The position numbers and the translations under genes were made by a program. Below are positions 46,358 through 58,497 of a stretch of 64,000 bases of DNA, one piece after another. Under the pieces are notes generated by a model. The model was given only the letters and a program-made list of their open reading frames with translations, did not search any database and had not been told where the DNA came from. Each line of letters opens with the position of its first letter. Position 1 is the first letter of the stretch. The DNA comes from Bryum argenteum (Eukaryota > Streptophyta > Bryopsida > Bryales > Bryaceae), in contig CM073325.1 of the NCBI GenBank assembly GCA_037043015.1, positions 13,247,001 to 13,311,000 on the forward strand. The letters are read 5' to 3'.

Positions 46358-48998
46358 TCAGAGCTTCAGTTGGTGAATGTCAGGTGTACCCGAGGCATTG
46401 TCTGCGCTGACCTTCTTTCCATCCCCCGCCACCGCTGGAACCTGCTCAATCAGTCGACCCAAAATGCTAAGGAGCCAAAAGTACGATGTTTCATGAAATC
46501 TAATGCTTATCATTCAAGTTGGGACTACAGGTCATGAGGAAAAGTACCTTGGCGGGAGGATTCTTCGCTTTAGCGTCCTTCTTGGTGTTGTCCTTTTTCA
46601 CGTCTTTCTTGGCAGCTTCGACGGTGAAAGGGAGGAACTCAGTGTTGAGCATAAATGGTCGCAACACCTCCGGTACCCTCACACCATCAGGAGTTTGGTA
46701 ATTCTCCAAAATGCAGCACAAGGTTCTCTCCGTCGCAGTGAGAGTGGAATTCAGCAGATGACAGTAGTTCTTCACAGTGTCGTTCATCTACGTTACACAA
46801 ACCCAAATCAGAAACCTAACTCCTTGAACAGAGCGAACGGCAAGCAGGAATCAATTTCATGACATACCCTGAAGTTTTCAAAACGACGAGGCATTCTACA
46901 CGTACTGTAGAAGCGTCCTAAAGCATTTCATAATGTCAATGTATCCGACATACGACTAGTTACTGCTTGAAGCAAAACACACTATTGAACATTGAATCAG
47001 AGACAACAAGCTCACAATCATTCGGATAGCGTACCTTCTTTTGACCATAGCGAATTTCAAGATTCCTTGACTGGAAATCTGTGCAATTCGAGCACGATAC
47101 AAGCTCACGGTAAGTCTTGGAAGCCGGAAACCATGCCTCCAAATCGTACTTCTTGGCAGCACTATCATTTAATGCTCCCGAAACAATCGATACCACTCTG
47201 TATGGTAATCCCAACTGCGAGACATCATAAGTTTCACGTCACTTCAATATCCAGATTCACTTGAGACGACAGGAATTAAGATGACTTATCCACCGTGTTT
47301 ATGCAAATCAATAAGGTGACTGAAAGGGTTCACGAACGATATAATCATCAAAAACGCTAACCACTGATGAAGCATTCATACCTGTTGATAAAACTCCTCC
47401 GAGTTTTTCATCATTTCTTCGTGCACTTCCCAAGAATCTTCATCGTTAGGGCTGGTGAGACAGAACTGCTCCACTTTCTCAAACTGGTGCACTCGGAAAA
47501 TTCCAAGTGTATCTCTTCCATGAGAACCTGCCTCTTTCCTGAAGCAAGTCGAATACCCAGCATACCTACAGAGAATCAAGCAACACACTTAGCAGAATAA
47601 TCTAAACAACCCTCAAGTAACATGAGCACCCCGAAGAAATCTCATGAAATTACCATTTTCAGACCCTGATAGATAAAACTGCCTCAACTACGAAGCCCAA
47701 CTAAAAATCGATGTTTCTGTAGCAAGACGAGGCTTTACTTGATGGGGAGTGTCTTGGGGTCCATCCAACTGCCACGATGCAATGCGCACAAAGGTTGTTC
47801 GGCGGTGGCAATTAAGTATTTATCATCGCCCTCGCCAGTGACCTGCAGGAAGTAAGTATTTAGAAACTCTATGTAATGCATTTCCTGACTTTATGCGGAT
47901 ATCTGGAAGATGCAAACCTTGTAAAGCTCCTCATCGAATTGCGCCAACTGAGCGCACTCAGCCATAACCTCCTGTCGCATGAAGAAAGGCGTCTGCAACA
48001 GCGTGTACCCTCGCTTGATCAAAAAGGCTAACCCGAAATTGATCAGAGCTTGGTTCAGCATCACTCCGTATTGCTTCAGAAAGTAGCCCCGCCCTCCTGC
48101 AACATCTGTTCCGGCTTCGAGCTCCACAATCCCCAATCTGTTCACCAAATCGACGTGGTTCAACAGACCTGCTTCTTCCCTTGGCGTCCCCCACTTTCGT
48201 ACCACCAGATTGTTGTCCTGTTTCAAAAAACTCCATACTGTTAACCACGGCTAACTCATCGCTTTCTCCCAAACACAATTTCTAAGCATCCCTTTCCCCT
48301 ATTCGCTGCGCGCTTCCCGAGGCAGTCAAGTGTAGTCCACGTACTGCATATTCTGTAGAAAGAAAATGACAAAAAGTCTGTCCAGAAGATTTCAAACTCC
48401 CGTCTCCAAAACCCTAATGGTTCACGCAACTACTGTTGGCTCCATGCGAAGAATGCAACGGGAACTACGGCCTTGATGTGCAGCGCCTCTGGCGATGAAG
48501 GCCATTACCCACAAATGAAAGAAAAGTCCAGAAATGAGCTAAACACGCGAAATGGGCGAGGCATTTTGAAATAAGCTTGTGCGACGTGATCGCCAATTTT
48601 GTACGTGAGGAAGCACTAGGGTGATTGTGAACCTCGTTGTTGTCGATAGGCACAGAATCGTGGACGAGATTGCCGACAAGTCGAAGGCTGGCTTCCATAG
48701 CGGTCTTACAATCGGCAGTCTCCTTCTCCTTGGCAGCCTTCTCCTCCTCCAAGCGGCTCTTCTCCTTCAGAAGCTCGGTGGTGTCTTCCTTGGCCATCTT
48801 CTTCTTCTTGATGGCGTCCTGCACCTTGTTAACCTCCTTGCGGATGTTGTCCGCCTCGTACTGGCGCTGGCGCCATTCCTTGTCCAGCTTGATTACCTCG
48901 TCCACCAGCTCCACGCTCGCGAACCGGCGTCGCTGAGACTCCCGGATGCGCTCTGGGTCATTGCCCCGCTCCTCCCGAAACAGCAAAATGTCCAACAT
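46358..48998 (-). CDS. SerRS: Seryl-tRNA synthetase, cytosolic type, seven exons
   Basis: Exons (minus order) 48633-48998, 47918-48217, 47739-47842, 47382-47565, 47035-47214, 46548-46787 and 46358-46441 join in phase to 485 residues. It charges tRNA-Ser (and tRNA-Sec where present) with serine. The N terminus [22 protein letters not shown] leads into the long antiparallel coiled-coil arm (about 25-100) that grips the tRNA-Ser variable arm. The class II catalytic core follows: [27 protein letters not shown], motif 2 [28 protein letters not shown] region, and motif 3 [19 protein letters not shown]. The extra Lys-rich C-terminal tail is typical of eukaryotic cytosolic forms. No targeting peptide is seen. 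A telomere-like box lies about 155 bp upstream of the start. Confidence 0.96.
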
Positions 48999-49150
48999 TT
49001 TGCTGTCCTTCTAGCAATCTAAGCTTCCCAGCTAACAACCGAAGCAACAAACCTCTAACAATCCAAGCTGGGAACAAACGAAGCAACACAGCCCTGTGAT
49101 TTGGGCTGGGCTTGAGAAATGCTTGTGGGAGGAAGACGTGGGGTTTAAGG

Positions 49151-49163
49151 TTTAGGGTTAGGG
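49151..49163 (-). promoter_or_regulatory. Telomere-like box upstream of SerRS
   Basis: TTTAGGGTTAGGG on the plus strand (CCCTAACCCTAAA in gene orientation), about 155 bp before the SerRS start codon. Such telo boxes are common in promoters of plant translation-machinery genes. Confidence 0.5.
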
Positions 49164-49609
49164 CTGTCAACATGTATAACGTTTCTAGATTTCAATCCTT
49201 CCGTGCTCCTTTTTCTCATTGATGAAGCGACTCAAAAGTGGGGATTTCCTGTTTGATTCCGAAATGGACTTAATTTCTTTTCCTAAAAACCTGACTTTTA
49301 ACTATCTAATAGAAAATTATTTTTATATATACAACTGACTTCTAATTATATTTTATTATTTTGAACCTCTAAGGTAAATGAGCCTTATTTCTCCAAATGG
49401 GCTACTATTATTGTATTTGGTTAATGGAAAAAATGAACATTGAGAAGGTACCTCTATAAGTTTTTAAGTTTTAGAATGAATTATTCTCTAAAATCTAAAA
49501 TCTTGAAAATTTTAAGAAGAAAAAAATAAATGAAGTTACAAAAACCATTGAAGCGTGCTTTTGTACATTTTTAAGCCTACCCTTGTAGACTTGGTAAAGG
49601 TTTCAAAGG

Positions 49610-49945
49610 GCATTGGAAATCCTTGGCTTGGTGATCAAGCCTCATGACCCCAATGAGGAGGTTGTAGTTACTATTCTCCATATCAGTGTGGTGGTCACCA
49701 CCATACTCCAACCAGCTATAGTGGGGGACTTTTGGAGCTCATTGTATGGGTTTCTCAAGACCTTTTGAAGGAATACCACATCGGATATCTCTAAGCCACA
49801 AGCAGCTAGGTAGGAACTAGCATAGTGTCTTGTCTCAGAGGAGGTGGTAGTCCTACCATTGGTGTTAAAACCTCCAAGCATGCATCCAAAGATAGGTCGA
49901 ACGGTCACTCTATTCAAGCCGGCCTCAAAGGATTGGAATTTGTCT
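49610..49945 (+). mobile_element. SINE-like dispersed repeat, copy 2
   Basis: Matches 11590-11930 in inverted orientation. The head reads CTTGGCTTGGTGATCAAGCC (about 49622-49641), close to a tRNA A-box region. It is followed by GAGGTTGTAGTTACTATTC where a B box is expected, then a body with ATAGTGGGGGACTTTTGGAG and AGCAGCTAGGTAGGAACTAG. Similarity fades near TCAAAGGATTGG. The two copies are clearly diverged, so this is not a recent insertion. Confidence 0.5.
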
Positions 49946-49954
49946 TTTTCTAAA

Positions 49955-50290
49955 AGGTTTCACTTTAGGGCACTAGGAAACTTGACTAGTGATTTAGTTA
50001 TGAACATTATTACCCTAAAAATTCAGAGAAATCTAAAGGTAACAACATGTTTTGAACTTTAAAACTTTAAAACTTTCACTTCAAGACTCAAAAATTAAAA
50101 TTTGACTTTGCAATTTTTTCCACATACACCTTGTAGTGTAGGAAACACCTCATAAAAATCTTAGGCAAAAAAATTAGTTCAAATCCCTTATAATTATCTT
50201 GGCTTTCTTGGATTTTTGGGTTGTACTTTTAGGTTTATTTATTCATTGCAAAATGAATAGTTACTTCGACAAGAAATTTATTCCAAATCT
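49955..50290 (+). repeat. Dispersed repeat R2, copy 2
   Basis: Matches 34310-34740. The nearby stretch 50380-50475 matches part of the same sequence in reverse (TTCATAACCAAGTTTCTAGG), so R2 pieces lie here in both orientations. Confidence 0.5.
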
Positions 50291-50475
50291 TTAAGTTTAA
50301 GCATTAAAGTCTTCATACTACGTTTTGGACAAAACTTCAAAAGAGTTAGGGAAAGTACATTTCATAAGACACTTAACCTTTTCCCCAAACTTTTAATATG
50401 TTCATAACCAAGTTTCTAGGCATATTTTGAAGTGACCCTAGTTAAAACTTTCACAAGTTCTACAAGGGTAGCCTT

Positions 50476-51620
50476 TAAAATTATATAAGAGCAAGCTTCA
50501 AGAATTTTAGTGTTGTACTACAATGTGTATGTATAAAAGTCAAAGTCTAATTTTGAAGCCTATAAATTAGCATTTAGTTTTCTAGTCCACATTGGAAGAA
50601 GAAAACTTTATATCCTCAACATTTTTTTGATTGATTTTCTTCTGCTCTTTTCTTTTTTTGGAAATTGGTTCATACCCAAAACCATAGCAAAATTCCCAAG
50701 TGACCTTTACCACTTTCACAAAGGCAAGCTTCAGAAATTACAAGGCTAAGTTTCATAGTCTTTTGTAACTTTTCTTTTAGGATCTGTCAAAACTTAAGAT
50801 TTCAGAAATTTTTATAGATAATTCTACCTAAAATTAAAGAAACTCTGCAACTATCTAGTCATTGTTCATTTTTTTTTTCTAAATCTAATATTGTGCAATC
50901 AATGTTATGTATGTAATAATGAATTGTTGTTTCTAGACCTTCTTCTAGAAATAATTTGCATGAATGTTGCCTACACAAATAGGACTTAGTTCACACGTGC
51001 CGAATGTAGAAACTCAACATTCTGAATGATAAGCATAAACTTTTAGGAGCCTTTCTTCGTCATATGTGTTTTCGATGGGATTCATTGAGTTGCATACCAA
51101 AAGAAGTCTAGCTCCTGAAGTAGAATCCTCTAATATACCAAGACGGTAAGAATTTATGGCATGTAGTTTTGTACAATTGTAATAGTGAGATTATGTCTCA
51201 GTACCTTTTCTACCTGTACCTTACTAGATGTACCTTAACCCTTCGACGCCCAAGCATGCTTGAGAGGCTTATTTTTTTGATGTATTTTCCATTCTGTTGG
51301 GTGTATAAGGGTTGATTATTGATATCTTATAAGATTGAGTTGCTCTCTACCGAACATTTGAGGACATATGAGATCATACTACAATGTTGGGCGAATATCA
51401 ACCAACCCTAAATGCAAATTTGAGTTCTGAATGTGAATAAATTCCTAAGTACCAAGGATTTTAAAGCATGAGTGGACTTGTTAGAAAGGTAATGGAAACC
51501 TCTTCAATGCCCAAAAACTGAGTTGATGCAAGTATGACAAAAGGCAAAACGACTTGGATCAGGCACTTTCATACTCCAAGAGTTATATTTTCTAGAAACT
51601 AGGTTTCTGCAGTGGCATTG
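50476..51620. other. AT-rich spacer with a solo TTAA-family end
   Basis: No gene seen. TTAACCCTTCGACGCCCAAG at 51235-51254 and the following CATGCTTGAGAGGC resemble the left end of the MITE at 57012, but the rest of that element is missing. Confidence 0.4.
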
Positions 51621-52022
51621 TTAGTATATATCAAAATCCGTCCATACTTTTGGGGAAAACTTGAGGTTTAACTTCACTTCAAGGAAATCTAAGTTGGTAT
51701 TTCTCACTATGCTTTCAAAGGCATGGTCAGATATGGGTGCTCTCACAAGGAACGTAAAGAGTTGCAACTTGTCATCGTTGCTGACCAAATTTAGATTCGG
51801 AACAGATTTGCTGACAAAGCGACCTGCTAGCCAGTTATCGAAGAGAGGCCTCAGCAGTTCGGCAACTTCTTCCTTGCATAAATCCATAGAAAACGTATGA
51901 TGTAGTGTTTGCATCCAAACGTAACTTTGTACGAATCTGCCAATTCTGACCCCTCTATTCAATTCCCTACTAGTGTAACAAGAGTTCAAGATACTCCACA
52001 ATATCACGATAGAGAAGGTCAT
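51621..52022 (-). CDS. Hypothetical frame, possible gene fragment
   Basis: Open frame of up to 133 codons without a recognised domain. The part from MDLCKEEVAELLRPLFDNW to the end looks the most protein-like (amphipathic helices), and the DNA at 51690-51900 is richer in GC than its surroundings. It lies downstream of UMP synthase on the same strand, 410 bp past its stop. It may be a gene remnant, an exon of an unseen gene or chance. Confidence 0.2.
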   Translation of the reverse strand: MTFSIVILWSILNSCYTSRELNRGVRIGRFVQSYVWMQTLHHTFSMDLCKEEVAELLRPLFDNWLAGRFVSKSVPNLNLVSNDDKLQLFTFLVRAPISDHAFESIVRNTNLDFLEVKLNLKFSPKVWTDFDIY

Positions 52023-52431
52023 TCTTGAGTGATTCTAGATAGTACTAAAATTATTACTCTTCTGAGTAATCTAGGACTACTGAAACTGATCATGGCACCC
52101 TGCAACGTCAAAAAGAGTAACATTCCACGCAGAATTTCTTGTGAACACACCAATCGATTTAATCTGATAGACCATCATCGAAGAACGCAAGCAAAGAAGG
52201 AGAAAGAATTCAACCTTGAACTTTACTCATAGTTCATCAATTGCACATAAGGTAAAGAAAAGAATGGAGGTACACCTCGTTCCTACCAACTGAAGCCATC
52301 AGATATGCAAATCGTTCATTTGCTTCATCTATTATTCTCCAAAACTGCAGTGGCCAAATTCTCATGAGTGCAAACAAGCACTTGTGACACAGAATCCAGG
52401 CTTGAAGAGGACTCTATGAGAGATTTGTCAC

Positions 52432-53871
52432 TTACAGGCTTTGCTGATACGCAGTCCATCCGGCCTGGCGATACTCCTTTGCAGCAGCAGCAGGGTCGGC
52501 AGCTTTGATGATGCCGCGACCAACAATGATAATGTCACTGCCTCTTTCACCGATGACTGAGCTCGGGGTGTTGTATTGTTGCCCGAGAGCATCCCCACCG
52601 GCACTCATTTGCACGCCAGGAGTCATGTGAATCAATGCAGGGCTGCCAGGGCCGCCCACCCAAGCGGCAGGGTTAGTGGAGATGAATCCGATGACAAATT
52701 CAGGATGATCAGCTGCAATCTTGGCAGCTGCTTGAGTGTACTCTCCCTTGGCAAGAGTTCCTTTCGAGCTCATCTCTGCAAGCAGCAACAGCCCTCGTCC
52801 CTTTGGAAGCCCCTTCAGTTTCAATCCATCCACGATGCCTGCACCAGGCACAACATGTGCATTCGTGATATCTGCCCACTCCACGATCTTATAGACCCCT
52901 CCCTCGTACTGCATTGTCACCGTGTTGCCGATGTCGGCGAACTTCCTGTCCTCGAAGATCAAAAAGTCGTGCTTGTCAGCAATTTCACGAAGCTTTTGGC
53001 CGAAATCTGGAGTGAAGTCCGGGAAGATGTCAACGTGAGTCTTGAGCACGCAAATGTCTGGGCCGACAGTCTCTGCAAGTGCAAGAAGCTCAGCTGCTGT
53101 GTTTACATCTGCTGCTACTGACAAGTTGCTCTGTTTCCTCTCCATAATCTCGAACAGCTTCTTTCCTGTGGGATTCTTCGTCAAGCCTGCCCTCTCTGCA
53201 AACGGCAACCGCCTCGGAGGAGGAGGAGGAGAACTTTGTGTCGTCGCGGCCGGAATAGTCACTGAAGTTTGATTCTCCTGCAAGAATTTATGGACTGAGT
53301 CGGCGACTTCCTGCGTCAATTTCCCATGGCGGACGAGAACCTCAACGATTTGCGTCAATTTGAGAGCGGCGTGCAACTTCAGTCCGTGTTTGGCAAGCGT
53401 CTGTGGACCGCCTTGCTCTCTGTCGATGAGCACGACGACGTCGGTGACCTTCAGCTGGACGGCTAAGAGAGGCTCCACGGTTTCGAGGACGGATGCTCCG
53501 CTCGTGACGAGGTCTTCGATGATGAGGCAGGTTTGGCCGGGCGTGAAGAAGCCCTCGATCGCCTTCTTGGTGCCGTAGTCCTTGACCTCCTTGCGGCGCA
53601 TGACCATGGGCACATTGTGCTTAAGGGAGATGGCGGTGGCGATGGGCAATGCTGTGTAGGGAACTCCGCAGATCACGTCCTGGGACACTCCGGCGACGGT
53701 CGCCCACACGGATTCCGAGACTTGCTGCAAGAGCGCCGGGTAGGAGACGATGACGCGCAAGTCGATGTAGATTGGAGAGGTGATCCCGCTCTTGAGCTTG
53801 AATTCCCCGAACTTGACCGCCTCCACATTGTGCAGGGCCAGCACCAAGCTGTCCACCGCCGCATCCACCAT
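52432..53871 (-). CDS. UMPS: UMP synthase (OPRT-OMP decarboxylase fusion)
   Basis: Single-exon gene of 479 residues from the ATG at 53871 ([20 protein letters not shown]); the frame is open further upstream but has no ATG. It catalyses the last two steps of de novo UMP synthesis: orotate plus PRPP to OMP, then decarboxylation to UMP. The N-terminal orotate phosphoribosyltransferase half (about 1-200) has [19 protein letters not shown] and the PRPP loop [17 protein letters not shown] Pro-rich linker ([12 protein letters not shown]) follows. The C-terminal decarboxylase half (about 225-479) has VCVLKTH-like [14 protein letters not shown], the catalytic [10 protein letters not shown] (Asp/Lys/Asp tetrad part) and the phosphate-binding IIVGRGII. 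Length and order match plant and animal bifunctional UMPS. Probably cytosolic, as no transit peptide is seen. Confidence 0.96.
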   Translation of the reverse strand: MVDAAVDSLVLALHNVEAVKFGEFKLKSGITSPIYIDLRVIVSYPALLQQVSESVWATVAGVSQDVICGVPYTALPIATAISLKHNVPMVMRRKEVKDYGTKKAIEGFFTPGQTCLIIEDLVTSGASVLETVEPLLAVQLKVTDVVVLIDREQGGPQTLAKHGLKLHAALKLTQIVEVLVRHGKLTQEVADSVHKFLQENQTSVTIPAATTQSSPPPPPRRLPFAERAGLTKNPTGKKLFEIMERKQSNLSVAADVNTAAELLALAETVGPDICVLKTHVDIFPDFTPDFGQKLREIADKHDFLIFEDRKFADIGNTVTMQYEGGVYKIVEWADITNAHVVPGAGIVDGLKLKGLPKGRGLLLLAEMSSKGTLAKGEYTQAAAKIAADHPEFVIGFISTNPAAWVGGPGSPALIHMTPGVQMSAGGDALGQQYNTPSSVIGERGSDIIIVGRGIIKAADPAAAAKEYRQAGWTAYQQSL

Positions 53872-53993
53872 CGCTGGCTTGCTGCTCGCACTCTCCCGAA
53901 GGAATTCGGCAATTGGAAAATCGAACCCACCACTCCACGACAACGATGATTCCCAATGCAGGCTCTTGTACAAAGTCTTAAACCTCCACTCTA

Positions 53994-54001
53994 AAACCCT
54001 A
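53994..54001 (-). promoter_or_regulatory. Telo box upstream of UMPS
   Basis: AAACCCTA 123 bp upstream of the UMPS start codon, matching the boxes near other housekeeping genes in this window. Confidence 0.4.
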
Positions 54002-54889
54002 GAAGAGAATCAAGCGATGAGTGCAGGGAAAGAAGGAACAAAGGAGCATCTTTCCCCTTTCCAAGGCTGCCCTACCGTCAACCGTAGAGTCAATCCATAG
54101 CGGAATTTGGTACCGGCGTATGTTTCCCGGAGCATCTCCACTCATACACTGTGGAGTGGCAACGCTAGATTGAGAGAAAAAGTGTATTCTCACTTTTGGG
54201 GATGCTTTTTTATTTATTGAGAAGATGAATTGGTTATACCTGACCCTAAAAAGGAGAGTGGTCTATCGTTAGCTTCAAACGACCCTTTCTGAAATTATCA
54301 TTTAATTGTTCCTTTTTAAAATAATAAAAAAATAAAATTTGAGAAGTTTTATCATATAATCTAGTTTAGAGCCATCCAATTGGTTCATGTTCTAGGTTTC
54401 GTCCTTGAGGTATATAGTTGGGATTCAGTTTTTGCACAAACTACTTTTCTAAATTAAGACATAGCGACCTCGTTTGAGCTTATCTTTCCTTTAGGTCGTT
54501 CCGAGCAGAATCACTTAAGGGGCAAAACTAGTTACATTTAGCTTGACAAATTTCATTTTCTTTTTGCAATCGCCTAGCTATCTTGTCCACCACCTTTGGC
54601 GCCACCAAATAGAGGTCTTAGACTCACTAAAATAGCAATTTGCCACGACCTTGCTACTTACTGCACCACTTATTTAACTCCCACTCAATCGCGTCGTTTA
54701 TGTCAAGTTAACTTGACTTTTGGGAGACTTAATCTCAACTCTTGGAAAACCTACAAACTTCATAACTTTAAGAACCTCGAGTACTTTAGGATATTTGTTA
54801 TCGTTTGATGAAAGGTTGATTTAAGGAAAAGTCATTTGAAAAGACTAGTATAGAAGGGTGTGATTTCAAAGTGGTGCTAAATTTAGCCA

Positions 54890-55845
54890 AACTGTTAGGA
54901 ATGCCCTTATGGATCAACCCCCGCACCAAAAACAACATTGTGGATGGCAAGCAACATCTTTGGAAAGTCATAATCTCTTCATCTGAAGTTTGTTTAGATG
55001 AGATTACTGGAATTAGTCCTAAATGTAATCTTATTTGTGTAGAGAGTGGTACAATTTAGTGAAGTATGAATTAAGGCTATTCATTATTTGAAGGTAGCTC
55101 CGGTTTTAGGGTTTCAAACATGGGCTTGTTTTACAATTGCAAGCCAATTATGAGAAATCCTATTTAGTATTTTGTAAAATGATTTTACATGAACATCATC
55201 TTAACAGTAAATCCAACAACTTTCTAGTCAAAAAAAATTCAATCGGATTTGCAATAATGTTTCTATACCAAAAAATTCGAAAGAGAGAATGGTTTTTAAG
55301 GATTCTTTTTTCCTTCATCCACTATTGGATTTCAACTTTGTTTGTTGAGATAGATTCCAATTCGGATCTAGTTTATGTTGTACAAACCTTAACTCCATTC
55401 AAGATGTGAGGAAGACATGGCATGAATTTTAGTGCAAGGGGTCTTGTTTAGAAGTTCTTACTTTGTAAACTTTTAGAAAGTGTTAACCATTGCAAGGCCA
55501 TTGTACAATTTTCTCATGGTTTATTTTGTTCAAGGGTGTTATTAATATGAACGTTAAAAACTTTCTAATTGGGGTTTTTTTTCATTGCAAAAGATCTCTC
55601 GATAACATTTTATCTTCAAAGTGAAAATATTGAGATTTTGTGATTTTTTGTAGTACTATGTGTTGTGATTTCACAATCTATAAGGCCTTATGACTCAAAA
55701 TTTGACCCACACAACCTTCAATAAGTATACAACAAGAGTGTGCGCTTGAAATTTGAATATTCTAACTACATTACCATTTTTGGCACTTTTTGAAAAAAGA
55801 ATTTTGTGCTAGGAATTGGCTGAGACATTTAGGAATTAAGGTTTT
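54890..55845 (+). mobile_element. Dispersed repeat R1, copy 2
   Basis: Matches 61424-62396 in the same orientation along its whole length. Shared blocks include AGTCATAAYTCTTTCATCT, CCAACAACTTTCTAGT, TTAGATTTCAACTTT-like and ATGACTCAAAATTTG. Its right end GAGACATTTAGGAATTAAGG corresponds to GGGACATTTAAGGGTTAAG of the other copy. No coding capacity; diverged, hence old. Confidence 0.65.
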
Positions 55846-56249
55846 CACAATGTTTTTGTTAAAAGACTTCATAAAAGTTAGAGAACTCATCTTTTATAAC
55901 ACGTCTAGGTTTATTTGCAAATCCCAAGTTCGGCCTTTAAGGATGAAAATGAAATCATTGATCTTCTTATTCTTGGACCATCTCTACTATATTAGAGCTT
56001 GCAACACTTTAGTGGCCTCCCTTCTATCCCCACAAGGTGCAAAGTTTTAACTTTTAAAGTATTTTTGAGTATGTAACTATAAGATCTGTACCTAACTTGT
56101 ATGTGAATATGTACCTCAAATCTTAAAATCAAATTTCTTACAAATTGTGAGATTGTAATGTTTAAATTTGGGAGTTTTTTTTATTCTTTTTCGCTTGTTG
56201 GAAATTGAAAAAGTGGTTTTCTGAGGGCCAAAAATACCATTGGTAACAA

Positions 56250-56400
56250 ATTTGACATTAGGCTTCACATTTTTGTCCCTAAGTGAGTTAGGAACATGTT
56301 TATGCAATCTTTACCCTCATAAGACCTATAAAACCTAAGAAATGCTTAAATTTTCACATGAAGGTCTGCTAAAATCCAACTACAACGGCCAATCTTTGAC
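56250..56400. repeat. Dispersed repeat shared with 32990-33130
   Basis: Partner of the repeat at 32990-33130. Followed by a 30-base poly-A tract at 56480-56509. No coding potential. Confidence 0.45.
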
Positions 56401-56478
56401 AATAAAAAGGCATGTGAAAATAATTGGGTTGAAAATCCAATCAGTGAGATCATCCCTTAACACCTTATTCACACGTAC

Positions 56479-56479
<1 letters not shown>

Positions 56480-56509
<30 letters not shown>
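56480..56509. repeat. Poly-A tract
   Basis: Thirty consecutive A residues. Could be simple low-complexity sequence or the tail of an old retroposed sequence; no recognisable parent precedes it. Confidence 0.9.
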
Positions 56510-56511
<2 letters not shown>

Positions 56512-57011
56512 TGGAAAAGAAAACTCTCAACCTTTGATGAATTTTGAAGCTTTTGCGGTTTAATTGATTCTAGGCACAATTTTGAGCATATATTGCACTT
56601 TTGGGCAAATTTTGTCACTTTTACTGATTTTTGTGCCAGGCGATCATGACGATCCTCCTTGATCATTGCTAACACCCACCCCATTGTAGTTCCATCCCAT
56701 TGCTAAAGAATGATATTATAAGCACCCTCTATCAAATGAAGGCACGTAGAAGGCGCATTCATGTGTCAGCCTTTTTTTCATCATCATCAACGGTCAAGAT
56801 CTTGTTAGTTTTTTAATTTTTTATGAATACAATCTACTTTGAGCCTCTCGACCATAATCTGAGTTATGCAATATGCAACCCAAACAAATGCCGATAGACC
56901 ATCGCCACGGTCAAAAAGTGCTTCCATGTACGCCATGTGGATAGCGATTACCAGTAAACTTTGGCTTCTAGTGTGAACACTTGAGAGGCCGAAACTATGA
57001 TTGGCCAATAT

Positions 57012-57380
57012 TAACCCTTAAACGCCCAAGCAAGCCCGAGGGGCATAGTTCCAACAGAATCTTCCCTGTAGCTCTGACTGTACTCAACATTTCACTTATA
57101 TTTTGATGTCAAACTGGTCACCTTCTTCTGATGCATTGAAAAAGTGAGATTTGACAATTCAAATCACAATTTGTATGAGTGATTTTGTGCTTTGAAAGGA
57201 TTATGGTAGGTAGGTTGGGGTGGTACATAACCTTGTAGGAGGTTGCAAGCTCATCATTGATTGGTTCATTCACAATGCCCAAGTTCAAAAAGTGCACTAT
57301 TCATGATGCCCAAGTCCAAAAGATGCTGTGATCCAATTTTGGGCTGCCCATTTCAGACCCCAAGGGCGTTTAAGGGTTAA
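57012..57380 (+). mobile_element. TTAA-flanked MITE, piggyBac-like, intact ends
   Basis: TTAA (57012-57015) then CCCTTAAACGCCC (57016-57028); the right end is GGGCGTTTAAGGG (57364-57376) then TTAA (57377-57380). The 13-bp inverted ends are perfect and the element is 361 bp without the TTAA. It has no coding capacity. A TTAA target duplication with ends beginning CCC is the hallmark of the piggyBac superfamily, but no transposase was seen, so the family is inferred. A second full copy lies at 23727-24414 and a partial one at 57451-57529. Confidence 0.75.
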
Positions 57381-57450
57381 CGACCTCTTGGCCTTCTCCC
57401 GTAGAGTAAAGCGACCCTAAAGTTTTCCCTTTGTACCATTGTGTACTATC

Positions 57451-57529
57451 TTAACCCTTAAACGTTTAGCCATACGGATTGGGGCAGCCCAAAATTGAAT
57501 CACAGCATCTTTTGGACTTAGGCTGATGT
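57451..57529 (-). mobile_element. Partial TTAA-family MITE end
   Basis: TTAACCCTTAAACG at 57451 and the following GGCAGCCCAAAATTGAATCA and CAGCATCTTTTGGACTT match the right end of the neighbouring MITE in reverse. The match stops near 57529, leaving a terminal fragment about 70 bp beyond the complete copy. Confidence 0.65.
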
Positions 57530-57768
57530 CAATCAATCTACCGCGTACAATCATGGAACACTTGTCACACACCGAAGCTTCCCAGCCGAGCACCATCATG
57601 ATGATGAAGTTTTGTACTAAAAAGTGACTTACAAGGGTCACATGGGCACACGTACAGTAAATTTATTAATACCCAAACTGTGATCGAAAACGATGGCCAC
57701 TCCCATCGAGCGCCTTACTCTGCGGAATTCGATAACTGGACAATCGGTAGAAAGCAATCGATCCCGAC

Positions 57769-58430
57769 ATGGGCTCCGAGTGGCGAGCCCACATCGTGCT
57801 AATCCCCTTCTTCAGCGTCTCCCACTCCATCCCCTTCTTCGACTTCGCACTCCGCCTGGCACAGAAATCAGTAAAAGTGACAATCCTAACCGCGGAGTAC
57901 CACGCAAACAAACTATGGAGTGGCGATCCGCTCTACTGGAACTCGGCACCGCGGCTGCGGGGAGCGGGAGCGGGTGCCATCGAGGTGGTGGGCGTGCGCG
58001 ATGGGATATACGATGGGACGTGGGAGGGGTTCGGGAAAGTGGTGCGAGACAGCGCGTGCCAGGCGAAGCTGATCGACGCGTTCGGAGTGCACTTGGCGGG
58101 GCTCATGGCGAGGGAGTGTCCGCCGTGCTGCGTTGTGAGTGATTACCTCGTCGGGTGGACTTGTGAATTGGCTCAGCGGTTCGGTATTCCCAGGATTCTC
58201 TTGCATATTCAGCCCGCTTCCAATCTCTCACTCATGCTCCATGTAAGCCATTGCTCCCTTTGTCACTACTGCTGTTGCAAATTGTTGGATGAATTCTAAC
58301 AGGTTCGTTGTTGGTTAGTCTCCAGTACTTCAACTGTGCAAAAGTTTTAGTGGTTTTTAAGCTCATTTGACAACATGTTTGAAACTTCACCTGCATTGCA
58401 TCGATTTCTTAGGGTAAGTCTTTTGTTATG

Positions 58431-58497
<67 letters not shown>

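Noticed and set aside
46869-46916. Possible extra SerRS exon ([14 protein letters not shown])
   Set aside because: Skipping it keeps phase and joins YGQKK to [14 protein letters not shown], giving the normal SerRS motif 3 region; including it would insert residues absent from the family.
53533-53949. 138-codon plus-strand frame
   Set aside because: It lies wholly opposite the UMP synthase coding sequence and has no family features; a shadow of GC-rich coding DNA. The same applies to antisense frames within CTR9 (for example 17227-17837) and SerRS (48621-49022).
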